From the NCBI GenBank assembly GCA_964434105.1, contig CAYSTJ010000003.1, positions 69,601 through 133,600 on the forward strand: a DNA stretch of 64,000 nucleotides, given 5' to 3'. The DNA is from CAYNST01 sp964434105. Its GTDB lineage: Bacteria > Pseudomonadota > Gammaproteobacteria > Pseudomonadales > Cellvibrionaceae. Positions 35,766-45,353 of the stretch are shown piece after piece; within the stretch, counting starts at the first letter, position 1; each line of letters starts with the position of its first letter. Below the pieces are notes generated by a model that was not told the origin of the DNA, did no database searches, and worked only from the letters and a program-made list of their open reading frames with translations. Made by a program: the position numbers and the translations under genes.

Positions 35766-36761
35766 CTACTCGTAGCTCAGATCGCGGGCCTTACCCCAGA
35801 AGACACGGTAAATAAAGATTGTGTAACACGCAATCAGGGGAACGACGATCACCACGCCCACGAAAACAAATTTCAATGATGCGGTGGACGCGACGGTTTC
35901 TGCCATAGTCAGGCGATCAATCACGATATCCGGATAAATGCTGTACGCCAGACCCAGCGCCGCCATGATGCAAATCACCACCATGCCCGCATAAACCATC
36001 CAGCCATTATCATCGCGCAACGCACCGGGCTTCCAAAGCAGGCTGATGATTATCGCGTAGGCGACGGTTGTGGTAACCGGGATAGGCAGCAGCATAAGCG
36101 CCGCAGGCAGGGTAAACCATTTATCGGCAATAACCTGACTGGCTACGGGTGTGGCGATGGAAATCAGAAACAGGCCCACCCCCATCGGAATAACTGTGAG
36201 GCGCGCCCAGCGAGCTGCTTTACGGTAAAGATCGCCACTGGTTTTGATAAACAGCCAGCCGCACCCCAGCATGACATACAACGTTGGCAACGCCAGCGCA
36301 ATGGCTACCGAGAACAGTATTGCCGTTCTGGTCGACTGCAACCCCATCACATAGGCACCCAGCATCCAGCCCTGTGACAGCGCTGCCAGCAACGACCCGA
36401 CAAAAAACAGTCTGTTCCAGCGCTGCCTGTATCGAACTTTGGCTTTTACCCGGAAATCAAACGCAACGCCGCGCAGGATCAGGCCCAGCAACATCAGGGT
36501 TACTGGTAAATACAGCGATGTCAGTATCATGCCATGGGCTGTGGGAAACGCGATCAGGAGTACCCCGACCCCCAATACAATCCATGTCTCATTGGCGTCC
36601 CAGAAAGGGCCAATGGTCGCAATCATCTTGTCCTTCTCTTCTTCAGTTGCCAGCGGCACTAGCAGACCAATACCCAGATCATATCCGTCAAGGACGATAT
36701 AAACCAGCAGTGCCAGCCCCATCACTGCGAGAAAAAACAACGGCAACCAGGCTTCCATCAA
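35766..36761 (-). CDS. cydB: Cytochrome bd-type quinol oxidase subunit II
   Basis: Membrane subunit II of a cytochrome bd oxidase, 331 residues, a length typical of the cyanide-insensitive (CioB) branch. Eight to nine hydrophobic helices; the N-terminal LPLFFLAVMGLALLVYIVLDGYDLGIG with the DGYDLG motif and FWDANETWIVLGVGVLLIAFP are diagnostic. It overlaps the cydA stop by four bases and thus is translated with it. Confidence 0.94.
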   Translation of the reverse strand: MMEAWLPLFFLAVMGLALLVYIVLDGYDLGIGLLVPLATEEEKDKMIATIGPFWDANETWIVLGVGVLLIAFPTAHGMILTSLYLPVTLMLLGLILRGVAFDFRVKAKVRYRQRWNRLFFVGSLLAALSQGWMLGAYVMGLQSTRTAILFSVAIALALPTLYVMLGCGWLFIKTSGDLYRKAARWARLTVIPMGVGLFLISIATPVASQVIADKWFTLPAALMLLPIPVTTTVAYAIIISLLWKPGALRDDNGWMVYAGMVVICIMAALGLAYSIYPDIVIDRLTMAETVASTASLKFVFVGVVIVVPLIACYTIFIYRVFWGKARDLSYE

Positions 36762-38125
36762 GGCACCTCCCGCGGCACTGTCTGCGTTCCGGGATTCTTG
36801 AGCTTCTGCTCGTCTGTCAGAGAACGTGATGATTTACTGGCCATATAGCGCAAGGTAAGAATAAAAGACGTCAGCAAAAAAGCGTACAGCAGCATATAGG
36901 CCGTAAACGTTGACAACACCATACCGCCAGTGTGGTCTGCCACCACCTCAGCCGTTTTTATTTCGCCATAAACAATCCAGGGCTGCCGGCCAATCTCGGT
37001 CACATACCATCCCGCCAACACCGCCACCCAGCCCGAAAATGTCATCCAGGAAAGCGCAAGCATCAAACGAGGACTCTCGGACGCTTTCCCGCGCCATAGC
37101 GCCAGGCTGCCCCACCACGAGACCAGCAACATCAAAAAGCCGAGTCCTGCCATGATCCTGAATGACCAGAAAACAATCGCCACAGGCGGATGCTCACCTT
37201 CGAACTCGTTCAGCCCCAACAATTCGCCCTGTAAATCGTGCGTCAGTATCAAACTGGCCGCATTCGGTATCTGTACGGCCATATGGGTGGTGCGGGAAGC
37301 TTCATCAGGAAAACCGAACAGCGTGAAGTCGACACCTTTTTCAGTATGCCAGATGCCTTCAATCGCGGCGATCTTGGCAGGTTGATGCTGAAGCGTATTA
37401 AGCCCCAGGAAGTCGCCCAGCACGATTTGGGTCGGCGCCAGCACGGCGGCTATGGTTACACCAGTGCGAATGACTTTCCACGTACCGGGACCCGCTTTGT
37501 CCATTCGCACCCGCCAGGCACTGACCCCGGCGACAAAAAAGGCGCTGGTGAGCAGTGCGGCAATGAACATGTGCAGAAATCGGTACGTAAAAGAGGGGTT
37601 GAAGATAATCTCCCACCAGCTCGCCACCATTAAAACGTTATTTTCGACAGTATAACCACTCGGCGTTTGCATCCACGAATTGAGCGCCATGATCCAGAAG
37701 GCCGAGAATGTGGTTCCTACTGCCACCAATGCCGTTGCAATCAGATGCAGCCGGTTTGACACAAGATTTTTGCCAAACAGCATTATCCCCAAAAACGAGG
37801 CCTCCAGAAAGAAAGCCGTCAATACCTCATAGCCCAACAGCGGGCCGGCAATATTCCCTGCCCGCTCCATGAAGCCGGGCCAATTGGTCCCGAACTGGAA
37901 ACTCATGGTGATGCCAGATACCACCCCCAGTGCAAAGCTTAACGCAAAAATCTTGACCCAGAAAAAATAGGCATGCTCCCAGTCCCTGTCTCCGCTGAAT
38001 GTAAAACGCAGCCGGAAATACAACAGGATCCACGCGAGACCGATGGTGATGCTGGGAAAGAGAATATGGAAACTGATATTGGCTGCGAACTGCAAACGGG
38101 ATAGAAGGAACGGATCGAGCTCCAT
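36758..38125 (-). CDS. cydA: Cytochrome bd-type quinol oxidase subunit I, short Q-loop (CIO-like)
   Basis: Haem-bearing subunit I that oxidises quinol and reduces O2 to water. 455 residues from the ATG at 38125 (the in-frame ATG at 38155 adds ten residues foreign to the family). His20 in LQFAANISFHILFP corresponds to the haem b595/d ligand, and GRQPWIVYGEIKTAEVV closes the quinol region. The protein is about 65 residues shorter than E. coli CydA because the Q-loop is short, the pattern of the cyanide-insensitive oxidase (CIO) branch. No CydX-like small ORF was identified after cydB. High O2 affinity and low proton-pumping yield are family knowledge. Confidence 0.94.
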   Translation of the reverse strand: MELDPFLLSRLQFAANISFHILFPSITIGLAWILLYFRLRFTFSGDRDWEHAYFFWVKIFALSFALGVVSGITMSFQFGTNWPGFMERAGNIAGPLLGYEVLTAFFLEASFLGIMLFGKNLVSNRLHLIATALVAVGTTFSAFWIMALNSWMQTPSGYTVENNVLMVASWWEIIFNPSFTYRFLHMFIAALLTSAFFVAGVSAWRVRMDKAGPGTWKVIRTGVTIAAVLAPTQIVLGDFLGLNTLQHQPAKIAAIEGIWHTEKGVDFTLFGFPDEASRTTHMAVQIPNAASLILTHDLQGELLGLNEFEGEHPPVAIVFWSFRIMAGLGFLMLLVSWWGSLALWRGKASESPRLMLALSWMTFSGWVAVLAGWYVTEIGRQPWIVYGEIKTAEVVADHTGGMVLSTFTAYMLLYAFLLTSFILTLRYMASKSSRSLTDEQKLKNPGTQTVPREVP

Positions 38126-38239
38126 ACTGCATACCTGCTGCCGAACATGGGCCACATAGCTTAAAGCATTCGCGATTTTATCGCCAGCGGACAGTTACCC
38201 CGGTTGACGGGTCTGTCTGCGGTGCAGCTGTTGAAGCGA

Positions 38240-39142
38240 TCAATCGTAGTGGTCGCGACAGTGCTCACCCGGGAATTCAAACTCAATGGTCGTGTGGGCC
38301 AGATTGAAGTCTTCCAAAGCGAGCGCGACACGCGCTTTCAGTACTTTCAGTTGACTCGCTCCCAACGCCTCCTCCAGACACAGGTGGACAGTCAGCACAT
38401 GCTGTTCGCCATCCAGTGACCACAGGTGAACACCGTGCACGCCGTTTACACCGTTCAGTTCCACCAGTCGCGCGTGGACCTGCGCATAGGTGTGGGAATC
38501 CGGCGTTGCCTGGAAGAAAACAGCAGCGGTGGACTTTAACACTCGAAAGATATTGAACGCGATAAACAGGGTAAACACGATCGAAAGCAACGGATCAAGG
38601 ATCGGCCATTCAAAGAATTGCAGGGTAATCGACACGATCAGCACCGCAAGCCAGCCAAGAACGTCCTCCAGGAGATGCCAGTTCAACGCTTTCTCGTTCA
38701 GCGTCGCGCCCTTACTCAATCGGTAGGCTGCATAGCCGTTGACGACGACCCCCAGCAATGCCAGATACAGCATCCCCTGCGCATGAGGCATGACCGGGTC
38801 GCTCAACCGCGGAATAGCCATTGATAACACCCAGACACTCCCTCCGACGAGTACAGCGCCGCTTATCAGGGCACCCAGCAAAGAAAATCGCCGGTACCCG
38901 TAAGTAAAGGTCTGGTTGGCGGCCTTTCTACTGTATGTCTGTAGACCCCAGGCCATGCCAAGTGCCAGGGTATCGCCCAGGTCGTGCACCGCATCCGCCA
39001 TGATCGCCGTACTGTTGGTGAGCAACCCACCGACAACTTCGATCAGTGTAAAAACAAGATTTAGAAAAAAGGCCAACGCTATCGGATTGCCGGAAGCAGA
39101 TCCATGGCTTTGAGTATGACTGGCGTGGGAGTGGTTATGCAT
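38240..39142 (-). CDS. Cation diffusion facilitator (CzcD-like metal exporter)
   Basis: Inner-membrane Zn2+/Co2+/Cd2+-proton antiporter of the CDF family, 300 residues. His-rich N-terminus (HNHSHASHTQSHG), six helices at about 22-215, and the paired metal-site motifs HDLGD (helix 2) and HLLED (helix 5), whose His-x-x-x-Asp pattern fits Zn2+/Cd2+-type CDFs. The C-terminal cytoplasmic domain (about 215-300) has NGVHGVHLWSLDGEQHVL and ends in His-rich EHCRDHYD. It is divergent from the bufferin operon with a shared 240-bp control region, which suggests a common metal stress response. Confidence 0.93.
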   Translation of the reverse strand: MHNHSHASHTQSHGSASGNPIALAFFLNLVFTLIEVVGGLLTNSTAIMADAVHDLGDTLALGMAWGLQTYSRKAANQTFTYGYRRFSLLGALISGAVLVGGSVWVLSMAIPRLSDPVMPHAQGMLYLALLGVVVNGYAAYRLSKGATLNEKALNWHLLEDVLGWLAVLIVSITLQFFEWPILDPLLSIVFTLFIAFNIFRVLKSTAAVFFQATPDSHTYAQVHARLVELNGVNGVHGVHLWSLDGEQHVLTVHLCLEEALGASQLKVLKARVALALEDFNLAHTTIEFEFPGEHCRDHYD

Positions 39143-39383
39143 GCATCTGACCCGAGTATGTCCGTGCTATCCCTTATTACAGCACATACGACCGCGACCG
39201 GTAACGAAGCGCGCGAGAATCTACCTCGTCCATGGCGCGCCGGGCAAATGCGAAAATAAAATGTCAACCGGCCTGAATATCGCGACTGCAATCCTGTACA
39301 AGACCGGGGCACAATGCTTATGATCACGCGTTTCAACCACCGGGCCTCCAGCCCGCCTGCCACCCCAGATTGAGGTTATGTCC

Positions 39384-39701
39384 ATGCACAAGAAAATGAT
39401 CGGTTCCATTACGCTGAGTTCGATGGTTGCGCTCGCCGCAAGCGGTGCCCACGCCGCCGACACGCCGTTCTCCGCCGAAAAGCTGGAATCGGGCTATCAG
39501 CTGGCCGCGGCAGAAAAAGACGCTGAGGCCAAGTGTGGCGAAGGCAAATGCGGCGAAGGCGCCTGTGGCGCAAAAAGCAAGGACAGTAAAAAGGACAGCA
39601 AATCCGCCAGCGACCCGGACAGCGACAAATCGGCCAAAGACGGGGAAGGAAAGTGCGGCGAAGGTAAATGTGGTGAAGGTGCCTGCGGCGCTGCCGGCTG
39701 A
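39384..39701 (+). CDS. hvfA: Bufferin/HvfA-type RiPP precursor with EGKCGEGKCG repeats
   Basis: Secreted precursor peptide, 105 residues from the ATG at 39384, eight bases after GAGG; an ATG at 39378 is too close to that site. Residues 1-24 are a Sec signal peptide (ALAASGAHAA). The mature part holds two Cys blocks, each KCGEGKCGEGACGA, separated by a Lys/Ser/Asp-rich spacer: six Cys in all, every one in an (E)GxCG context. In the described bufferins and in Haemophilus HvfA, these Cys are converted by a DUF692 (MNIO) enzyme to thiooxazole or related oxazolone-thioamide groups that bind copper. First gene of a three-gene operon; the maturase starts 19 bp downstream. Confidence 0.93.
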   Translation: MHKKMIGSITLSSMVALAASGAHAADTPFSAEKLESGYQLAAAEKDAEAKCGEGKCGEGACGAKSKDSKKDSKSASDPDSDKSAKDGEGKCGEGKCGEGACGAAG

Positions 39702-39720
39702 ACATCGGCGCCCTTTACTG

Positions 39721-40572
39721 ATGACTAGGTCGCTGTCGGGATCCGGTCTGGGTCTGCGTCGGGAGATGCTGCCGGTATTGCAGCAGGCGGATCTGTCCGT
39801 CATCGACTTTTTTGAAGTCGCCCCGGAGAACTGGATTAACCTGGGTGGTCGCTACGCGGCCGATTTACGCCACTACAGCGAACGGTTTCCCCTGGTTTGT
39901 CATGGCCTTTCACTTTCGTTGGGAGGCTCTGACCCGCTGGATTTTGATCTGCTGCGCAATATCCGGCAATTTATGCGCGAACACGGCGTCACACTCTATA
40001 CGGAGCATCTATCCTGGTGCGGTCATGACGGCCACCTTTATGACCTGTTGCCGTTACCGTTTAATGAAGCGGTGGCCCGGTGGGTGGCGGATCGTATCCG
40101 TCAGGCCCAGGATGCGCTGGGGAGGCGTATCGCCATTGAAAATTCGTCCTATTATTTTTTACCACCCGGCAGTGACATGTCAGAGTCAGAATTTATTGGT
40201 CAGGTGGTGTCCCTCGCAGACTGCGATTTACATCTGGACGTCAACAATCTGTATGTGAACAGTCGCAATCTCGGCTATGACGCAGACGATTTTCTGCACA
40301 GTATTCCGCGTGAGCGAATATGCTATATCCATGTCGCCGGTCATTACACTGAACCCGATGGCTGGATGGTCGATACACACGGTACGGCGGTTATCGACGA
40401 CGTATGGCGCCTGTTGCAATTAACCTACCAGCTGACCGGCCGCCCCTTGCCCACCTGCCTGGAACGCGACTTCAATTTCCCGGCCTTTGCGGAATTACAG
40501 GGCGAGTTGCGGACTATTCGGCAACTGCAGTCAGGCAATGCGATCGCAGCCGATCATACAGTGGCCCGATGA
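39721..40572 (+). CDS. hvfB: DUF692/MNIO-family RiPP maturase (BufB/HvfB)
   Basis: Multinuclear non-haem iron oxidase predicted to oxidise Cys residues of the precursor encoded just upstream. 283 residues from the ATG at 39721, a normal length; an open frame extends further 5' inside the precursor gene but is a shadow. A TIM-barrel iron-site set can be followed: FEVAPENW, VCHGLSLSLGG, YTEHLSWCG, IAIENSSYYF, DLHLDVNNLYVNS, IHVAGH, DTHG and CLERDFNFP. Stop and start of the next gene overlap (ATGA). Confidence 0.94.
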   Translation: MTRSLSGSGLGLRREMLPVLQQADLSVIDFFEVAPENWINLGGRYAADLRHYSERFPLVCHGLSLSLGGSDPLDFDLLRNIRQFMREHGVTLYTEHLSWCGHDGHLYDLLPLPFNEAVARWVADRIRQAQDALGRRIAIENSSYYFLPPGSDMSESEFIGQVVSLADCDLHLDVNNLYVNSRNLGYDADDFLHSIPRERICYIHVAGHYTEPDGWMVDTHGTAVIDDVWRLLQLTYQLTGRPLPTCLERDFNFPAFAELQGELRTIRQLQSGNAIAADHTVAR

Positions 40573-41354
40573 CGACGCCCCCGATCTCACTGCAACGCTT
40601 CCAGTCGGCATTCAGTCAGCGAATGCGTGACCCGGGGGGCGCGGCGCTACCGGACGTGCCGTCGCGCCAGCAAACGCTCTACGAAACACTATTGTTCAAT
40701 AATCTGTGCGGATTTCTTGATCGGTGTTTTCCTGTCACAAAACAGCGTCTGGGCGACGGACCCTGGCTGGCGCTTTCCCGACAGTTCTATCAATTGCATG
40801 CCTGCGAGACGCCCTACTTTCGCGAGATTCCTCTGGAGTTTGTCAAATACATCCAGCGTAATGACGCCGATTTCCCTGCCTGGCTGCCGGAATTGGTGCA
40901 TTATGAATGGATTGAGCTGGCCGTTGCCGGCGATCCAGTCACCCTGCCCACTGAAACCGCACCCGTCCGATCACTCGAATCGGATACCGTCGAATTTAAA
41001 GTCAATCCCACCCTGCAAAACCTGCAATACCACTGGCCAGTTCACCGGCTTACCGCAGACATCACGCGCGATGACCCAGTGGCGCCCGACGCAGTCACTT
41101 GCCTGCTGGTTTACCGTCGCTGCGATCACAGTGTTCAGTTTGTGCAGGTCAACCCGCTTACCGCCTGTCTTTTGCAATTACTGGCTGAGCTTCCCCAACG
41201 AAAAAGCCGACTGGACGAGGCCATGCTGCGGTTGTTTCCGGCCATGGATCAACAGTGGTTGTCAGCGCAGATCGCGGCCCTGCTGACCGGACTGCTGAGC
41301 GATGAAGCGATATTTATTGCGAGGCGACCGGCGGATGAATTATCGACTGACTGA
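40569..41354 (+). CDS. hvfC: DUF2063 partner protein (BufC/HvfC)
   Basis: Partner of the MNIO maturase, thought to recognise and present the precursor peptide. 261 residues from the ATG at 40569, which overlaps the hvfB stop. The N-terminal DUF2063 domain (about 8-100) shows LQRFQSAFSQRMRDP, RQQTLYETLLFNNLCGFLDR and FPVTKQRLG; the C-terminal part (about 100-255) begins with LPELVHYEWIELAVA and has LLAELPQRKSRLDEAM. The last 41 bp overlap the convergent peptidase-like gene, so the 3' ends of the two transcripts are complementary. Confidence 0.92.
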   Translation: MTTPPISLQRFQSAFSQRMRDPGGAALPDVPSRQQTLYETLLFNNLCGFLDRCFPVTKQRLGDGPWLALSRQFYQLHACETPYFREIPLEFVKYIQRNDADFPAWLPELVHYEWIELAVAGDPVTLPTETAPVRSLESDTVEFKVNPTLQNLQYHWPVHRLTADITRDDPVAPDAVTCLLVYRRCDHSVQFVQVNPLTACLLQLLAELPQRKSRLDEAMLRLFPAMDQQWLSAQIAALLTGLLSDEAIFIARRPADELSTD

Positions 41355-42591
41355 GCACACGGGACCCGGATCCCAGCAAGGCATTAAATGCCAGCTCAAG
41401 ATCACTTCGCCCGACTCTTCCCGGCAGCTTCAGCCGCCGAATTAAATCGTCCAGATTGTACTTCCCACCGGATTCTTTCCGAATTTCCTGATCGAGTTCG
41501 GCAATCAATTGTACGGCCCGCGCCGTGACCGGCCCTTTGGCATCGCTGGTCAGCAGTGAACCGGTGTCCTTTCCCCATTCGGCGAGCCCGTCGAGTACCG
41601 TCTGACGCCGCTTCGCCGTAATACCGCCGGACCGGTACAGAAGTTCCACAGCGTAGTATTCGGCCATGCCTTCCGCAATCCAGTCATGCTGTGGCTTGCC
41701 GCGCAAACCGGTCACGACATGAAACAGTTCGTGTAACACAGTGCTGGTGCCGTTTTCGCTGACAAGGGGGCGACCCCGGTGTAGAAAGAGCGAATTCGGG
41801 CCGGACAGCCCCCCCCGCCAGAAAGGGTCGTCGGCGCCGGTGATCAGCAATTTATCCGGAACCGGGTCGAAAGCGATCTCGAATTGCGGCCACACAAAAG
41901 TAATAAAGCTCAATAACTCCATCGGTCGGTAACCATGCCCACGAGGTGCGCTGACAATAATATTGGTATCGCCCACTCTCTCGCGGCGGGTCGCCAGCTT
42001 CCCGGCCACCAGCCAGCCGGTCGGTCGCACAAAACTATGCTGCCGTTTGGGGATGGAAAAACTGTGTTTTCCGGCGCTTTTCCACGGTGTATTGACCGAT
42101 TGCCAGGCGTCTGGCAGGTCGAAATGAATAAACGCACGGGATTCCGCCCCATCGATGTGCCGCACCCGCGCCGGGGGCACCAGATTATCGCCGCGCATCA
42201 GCAGCCAGTCTTCTGCAAAGTACGCATCATATTTTCCGTCGCGCCGGATACGATCCACTGTGACCGTGTACTCCAGATGGGCATTTTCATTGGGGGGTGC
42301 CCAGTCCAGCCGCCCGCCCTCCGTCGTCAAGTGGCCCGTATGTCGGACGACGTCGAGTTTCAGGTCGGCAATATTAAAGGACAGATGCTCTAATCCGTGA
42401 TTGTCCGCGGGCAAAATGGTGACGCGCGCATGTCGACTCTCCAGGTCAAAATCGACGCGATAATCGAGGCGATACGCCTTGTGGTGACTGCCGTTTTGCG
42501 GTGGTGCAGTAGCAGGCTCAGGGGCAGATTTGTCCGCCTGGGCACAGGCAGACAAGAACAGGAGGGCAAAAAGAACTTTTAATGGCATCAT
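41314..42591 (-). CDS. Gluzincin-like zinc metallopeptidase lipoprotein
   Basis: Predicted envelope lipoprotein with a metallopeptidase core, 425 residues. Signal peptide with lipobox FLSAC (Cys16), then a beta-rich domain (about 35-180) and a HExxH domain: His287, Glu288 and His291 in HELFHVVTG, with Glu307 in DWIAEGMAEYY as likely third ligand, the M1/M61 (gluzincin) style. The substrate is unknown. A second ATG lies one codon downstream of the chosen start. The gene ends inside hvfC on the other strand. An upstream 100-bp gap separates it from the subtilase gene; both genes run the same way. Confidence 0.78.
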   Translation of the reverse strand: MMPLKVLFALLFLSACAQADKSAPEPATAPPQNGSHHKAYRLDYRVDFDLESRHARVTILPADNHGLEHLSFNIADLKLDVVRHTGHLTTEGGRLDWAPPNENAHLEYTVTVDRIRRDGKYDAYFAEDWLLMRGDNLVPPARVRHIDGAESRAFIHFDLPDAWQSVNTPWKSAGKHSFSIPKRQHSFVRPTGWLVAGKLATRRERVGDTNIIVSAPRGHGYRPMELLSFITFVWPQFEIAFDPVPDKLLITGADDPFWRGGLSGPNSLFLHRGRPLVSENGTSTVLHELFHVVTGLRGKPQHDWIAEGMAEYYAVELLYRSGGITAKRRQTVLDGLAEWGKDTGSLLTSDAKGPVTARAVQLIAELDQEIRKESGGKYNLDDLIRRLKLPGRVGRSDLELAFNALLGSGSRVLSQSIIHPPVASQ

Positions 42592-42695
42592 GGCATCTGT
42601 GAACCCCGCGTTCGGGAGAGTGTCTTCGGCGTTACGATCACCGGCCGTGATCAGTGGTCTCTCGTCATTGAACCCGCCGGTCGTTAACGTGGTGC

Positions 42696-45353
42696 TCAGT
42701 CATCCTGACGAACCGGGGCGCCCAGCACCGTTATACCAGTGCCACCGCCATCTATCGGTATGGCAGGAATCCCGGGTGGCGGGAAACCTTCCAGAGAAAA
42801 GTCGACATCGTCGACAGTGCGGGACAGCGCGACTGGCGCGGGGTCCAGCAGGGTCGGATAAACACCGCAGTTCTCCGCACGACCACACAGGCTGAGGTCA
42901 TTGTTAATATCGGGACCGGCAACAACATAGTAGTGTCCGGCCGCAACGCCTTCAAAAACGTACGGGTACAATCCGTCTCGCGCTTCCACGCGCACCGCGT
43001 CCACCAGTTGCAGCGACACTGCGTCGAACAGCCCGGCGTAAATCGTTCCTGCGTCACCGGGCGCTTCAACTTCAGCAACCTGCACAGTAACCTCAAGCAA
43101 CACCATGCTGCCATCGCTGGCATGTATATCCAGCTGACCGGTATAACGGCCGGGCGCCAGCCTCGAGCGGTCGACAGTCGCTATATAGTCGCCCAGGCCA
43201 TTTCGGTCAACGTCAACGGCTTTTACCGACAACCAGTCGACTGGCACTACGATACGGTTGACCGCCAGCCCGGCCTCACCCCCCGCCCCCATGGTCCCCG
43301 CTGTCACGACGGTAAAACCACGGTGACTCTCCAGGCTGCCGATTTTCAGATTGCCCGGGTCAGCAACAAGTGTCGTCGTGCGATCCGCGTTGCTCAGGTT
43401 CACCGCCGCGGCTACCGCGTTCGACGCATTGATGATGCCATACCCGAGCGGGCCGGAGTGCACGGCATTGCCGGTCAGGGCGCCGCTGCGCAGTAACCCG
43501 TAGATATCGGCCTGTGTTATATCCGGATAAACCGACTTCATCAGCGCGAGAGTGCCGGCAACGATCGGCGTAGCAGCAGAAGTACCGTGACTGAAAACAT
43601 AGCCTGGCGATCGAACGCCATCGACGCTTTCGTTTACCGACAGACTCAGCACCCCATCCGGATGGCCGTCCGCATTCAGATCCTGCGCGAGATCCCCACC
43701 GGGAGCCGCCAAATCTATGAACTGACCAAAATTGGTGTAGGGTGCCGGTTTGCCGTCAAGATCCGTTGCCGCCACGGATAACACCTGGTTATACGCCGCC
43801 GGGTAAAAAGGTTCCGTTGTCGCTTCGTTGCCGCCCGCCGCCACAGTCATGACGCCAAGATCGAACAACACATTGAATAATTCCTGGGAAGATGCCGAAT
43901 AGCTGCCACCCCCAAGACTCAGGTTGATAATATCGGCAGGACGGGATGGCACAGTGCCACTGTCATTATCCAGCCCGGCCGCGTAGCGTACTGCCTGCAT
44001 AACGTCATAGGAGTCTGCGCCACCAAATCCCACCGCACGCAGTGGCATCACTTTCACACCGGGCGCCGTGCCGACCATACCCTGGCCATTGTTGTCCATC
44101 GCAGCGATGATGCCCGCGACATGGGTGCCATGCCAGCTACTTTCTCCGATGACATTGCTGTCGCCAACATCTTCCGGGTCCGGATCCAGGCCATCACCAT
44201 CGCGGGATACGTCAGGGTTTACGATAAAATCATAGCCTGGCACCAGCTGTCCCTGCAGATCCGGGTGGGCCGAGTATATCCCGGTATCGACGACGGCAAC
44301 GAGTACATCCCCGGACCCCACAGTGGTATTCCACGCCGCACCCACATCCACTGCCGGCAAATACCACTGAAAACCAAAAGTCGGATCGCTTGCCGCCGTC
44401 TGCTGGATGTACATGCGGTAATTGGGCTCGGCCCGTAAAATGCCCTTCTCCCCAGCCAATGATTTTATGGCATGCAACGTCTCAAGCCTGTCGAACGATG
44501 TCCGGTTGCGCTGCGCCAGCCACGCCTCAAAACCGTCTTTGACAGGCTGCAGTTGCAGTGCTGCCCGGGTCTGGGGGTTGATGCGATTAAAGCGCGCCAG
44601 CGCCGCCCGACGGGGATTCCGATGGGAAAGGCTTACCTGCAGACGGCTCTGCAGCGCTTCCGCCGTTGCCATATCGGCACTGGCGTGTACTTCGTCGAGC
44701 TGAACGATCGCCGTGTCCGGCTTGAAGTCAGCTTTCTGACCGAACCGCGCAATTCCCGGCATCATCGACGTGGTGTCAATACTGAGGAGATAACCCGCGC
44801 TGCCTCGCACAGCGTTGACCACGATGATATAGGTATCATCGGCCGGCACGCTGACAGAATCAAATTCACCGGCTGTGGTAGAAGACGCGACCAGCATCAT
44901 GTCGGATTCCCGATAAAGGTACAGATCGCAATCCGCCGACATAAAATCGGGATTTTGCAGGGAAACAAAGTGTCCACGCGCGAGCGACGCCCGGAATACG
45001 TCATTTTCGTCTGGCATGGTCGCGAAACGATCTCCAGCGATCCCGGTGGGTACCGCCGTAACGAAGCCGCTCAGTAAAACCCGTCCGGGTATCGACTGAA
45101 TGCTTCCGGCCGATTCCCCATTGTTATTGAAGTAGGCGGCCTGCGGATCATTGGTGTCGCCGTCGACCGCTGTGTCCGGTCGCGCATGCACTGTACCCGC
45201 CAGCCGGTATGTCGCCGCCGGCGAGCCCGGCTCCGTCAGGACACCATTGACGGCGCCGGTGCCTGCTTCACCACCACATCCACCGGTTGCCAGCACCGCC
45301 ATAAGAAACCAGCGCTTTATGCCGGTCGGCAACCCTGTCTGATATTGATTCAT
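42696..45353 (-). CDS. S8 family subtilisin-like serine protease, lipoprotein
   Basis: Surface or periplasmic serine protease, 885 residues. The N-terminus (LMAVLATGGCGG) is a lipoprotein signal. Residues about 85-200 look like a pre-peptidase/PPC beta domain (YIIVVNAVRGSAGYLLSIDTT), about 205-320 a propeptide (AVVQL, LHAIKSLAGEKGILRAEPNY), and about 330-650 the subtilase core with the complete triad Asp356 (VVDTGIYSAHPDL), His408 (SWHGTHVAG) and Ser592 (HGTSAATPIVAG). The remaining C-terminal part is beta-rich and of unknown function. A long Asp-rich insertion lies before the active-site His and may bind calcium. Confidence 0.92.
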   Translation of the reverse strand: MNQYQTGLPTGIKRWFLMAVLATGGCGGEAGTGAVNGVLTEPGSPAATYRLAGTVHARPDTAVDGDTNDPQAAYFNNNGESAGSIQSIPGRVLLSGFVTAVPTGIAGDRFATMPDENDVFRASLARGHFVSLQNPDFMSADCDLYLYRESDMMLVASSTTAGEFDSVSVPADDTYIIVVNAVRGSAGYLLSIDTTSMMPGIARFGQKADFKPDTAIVQLDEVHASADMATAEALQSRLQVSLSHRNPRRAALARFNRINPQTRAALQLQPVKDGFEAWLAQRNRTSFDRLETLHAIKSLAGEKGILRAEPNYRMYIQQTAASDPTFGFQWYLPAVDVGAAWNTTVGSGDVLVAVVDTGIYSAHPDLQGQLVPGYDFIVNPDVSRDGDGLDPDPEDVGDSNVIGESSWHGTHVAGIIAAMDNNGQGMVGTAPGVKVMPLRAVGFGGADSYDVMQAVRYAAGLDNDSGTVPSRPADIINLSLGGGSYSASSQELFNVLFDLGVMTVAAGGNEATTEPFYPAAYNQVLSVAATDLDGKPAPYTNFGQFIDLAAPGGDLAQDLNADGHPDGVLSLSVNESVDGVRSPGYVFSHGTSAATPIVAGTLALMKSVYPDITQADIYGLLRSGALTGNAVHSGPLGYGIINASNAVAAAVNLSNADRTTTLVADPGNLKIGSLESHRGFTVVTAGTMGAGGEAGLAVNRIVVPVDWLSVKAVDVDRNGLGDYIATVDRSRLAPGRYTGQLDIHASDGSMVLLEVTVQVAEVEAPGDAGTIYAGLFDAVSLQLVDAVRVEARDGLYPYVFEGVAAGHYYVVAGPDINNDLSLCGRAENCGVYPTLLDPAPVALSRTVDDVDFSLEGFPPPGIPAIPIDGGGTGITVLGAPVRQDD

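Noticed and set aside
35530..35775. ORF across the CTATTCAG repeats (repeating HYSV and TIQ residues)
   Set aside because: The apparent peptide repeat is just the DNA repeat read in frame; no start signal.
39427..39720. Upstream extension of the hvfB reading frame through the precursor gene
   Set aside because: It is an out-of-frame shadow of the precursor gene. The ATG at 39721 gives the normal DUF692 length and sits 19 bp after the precursor stop.
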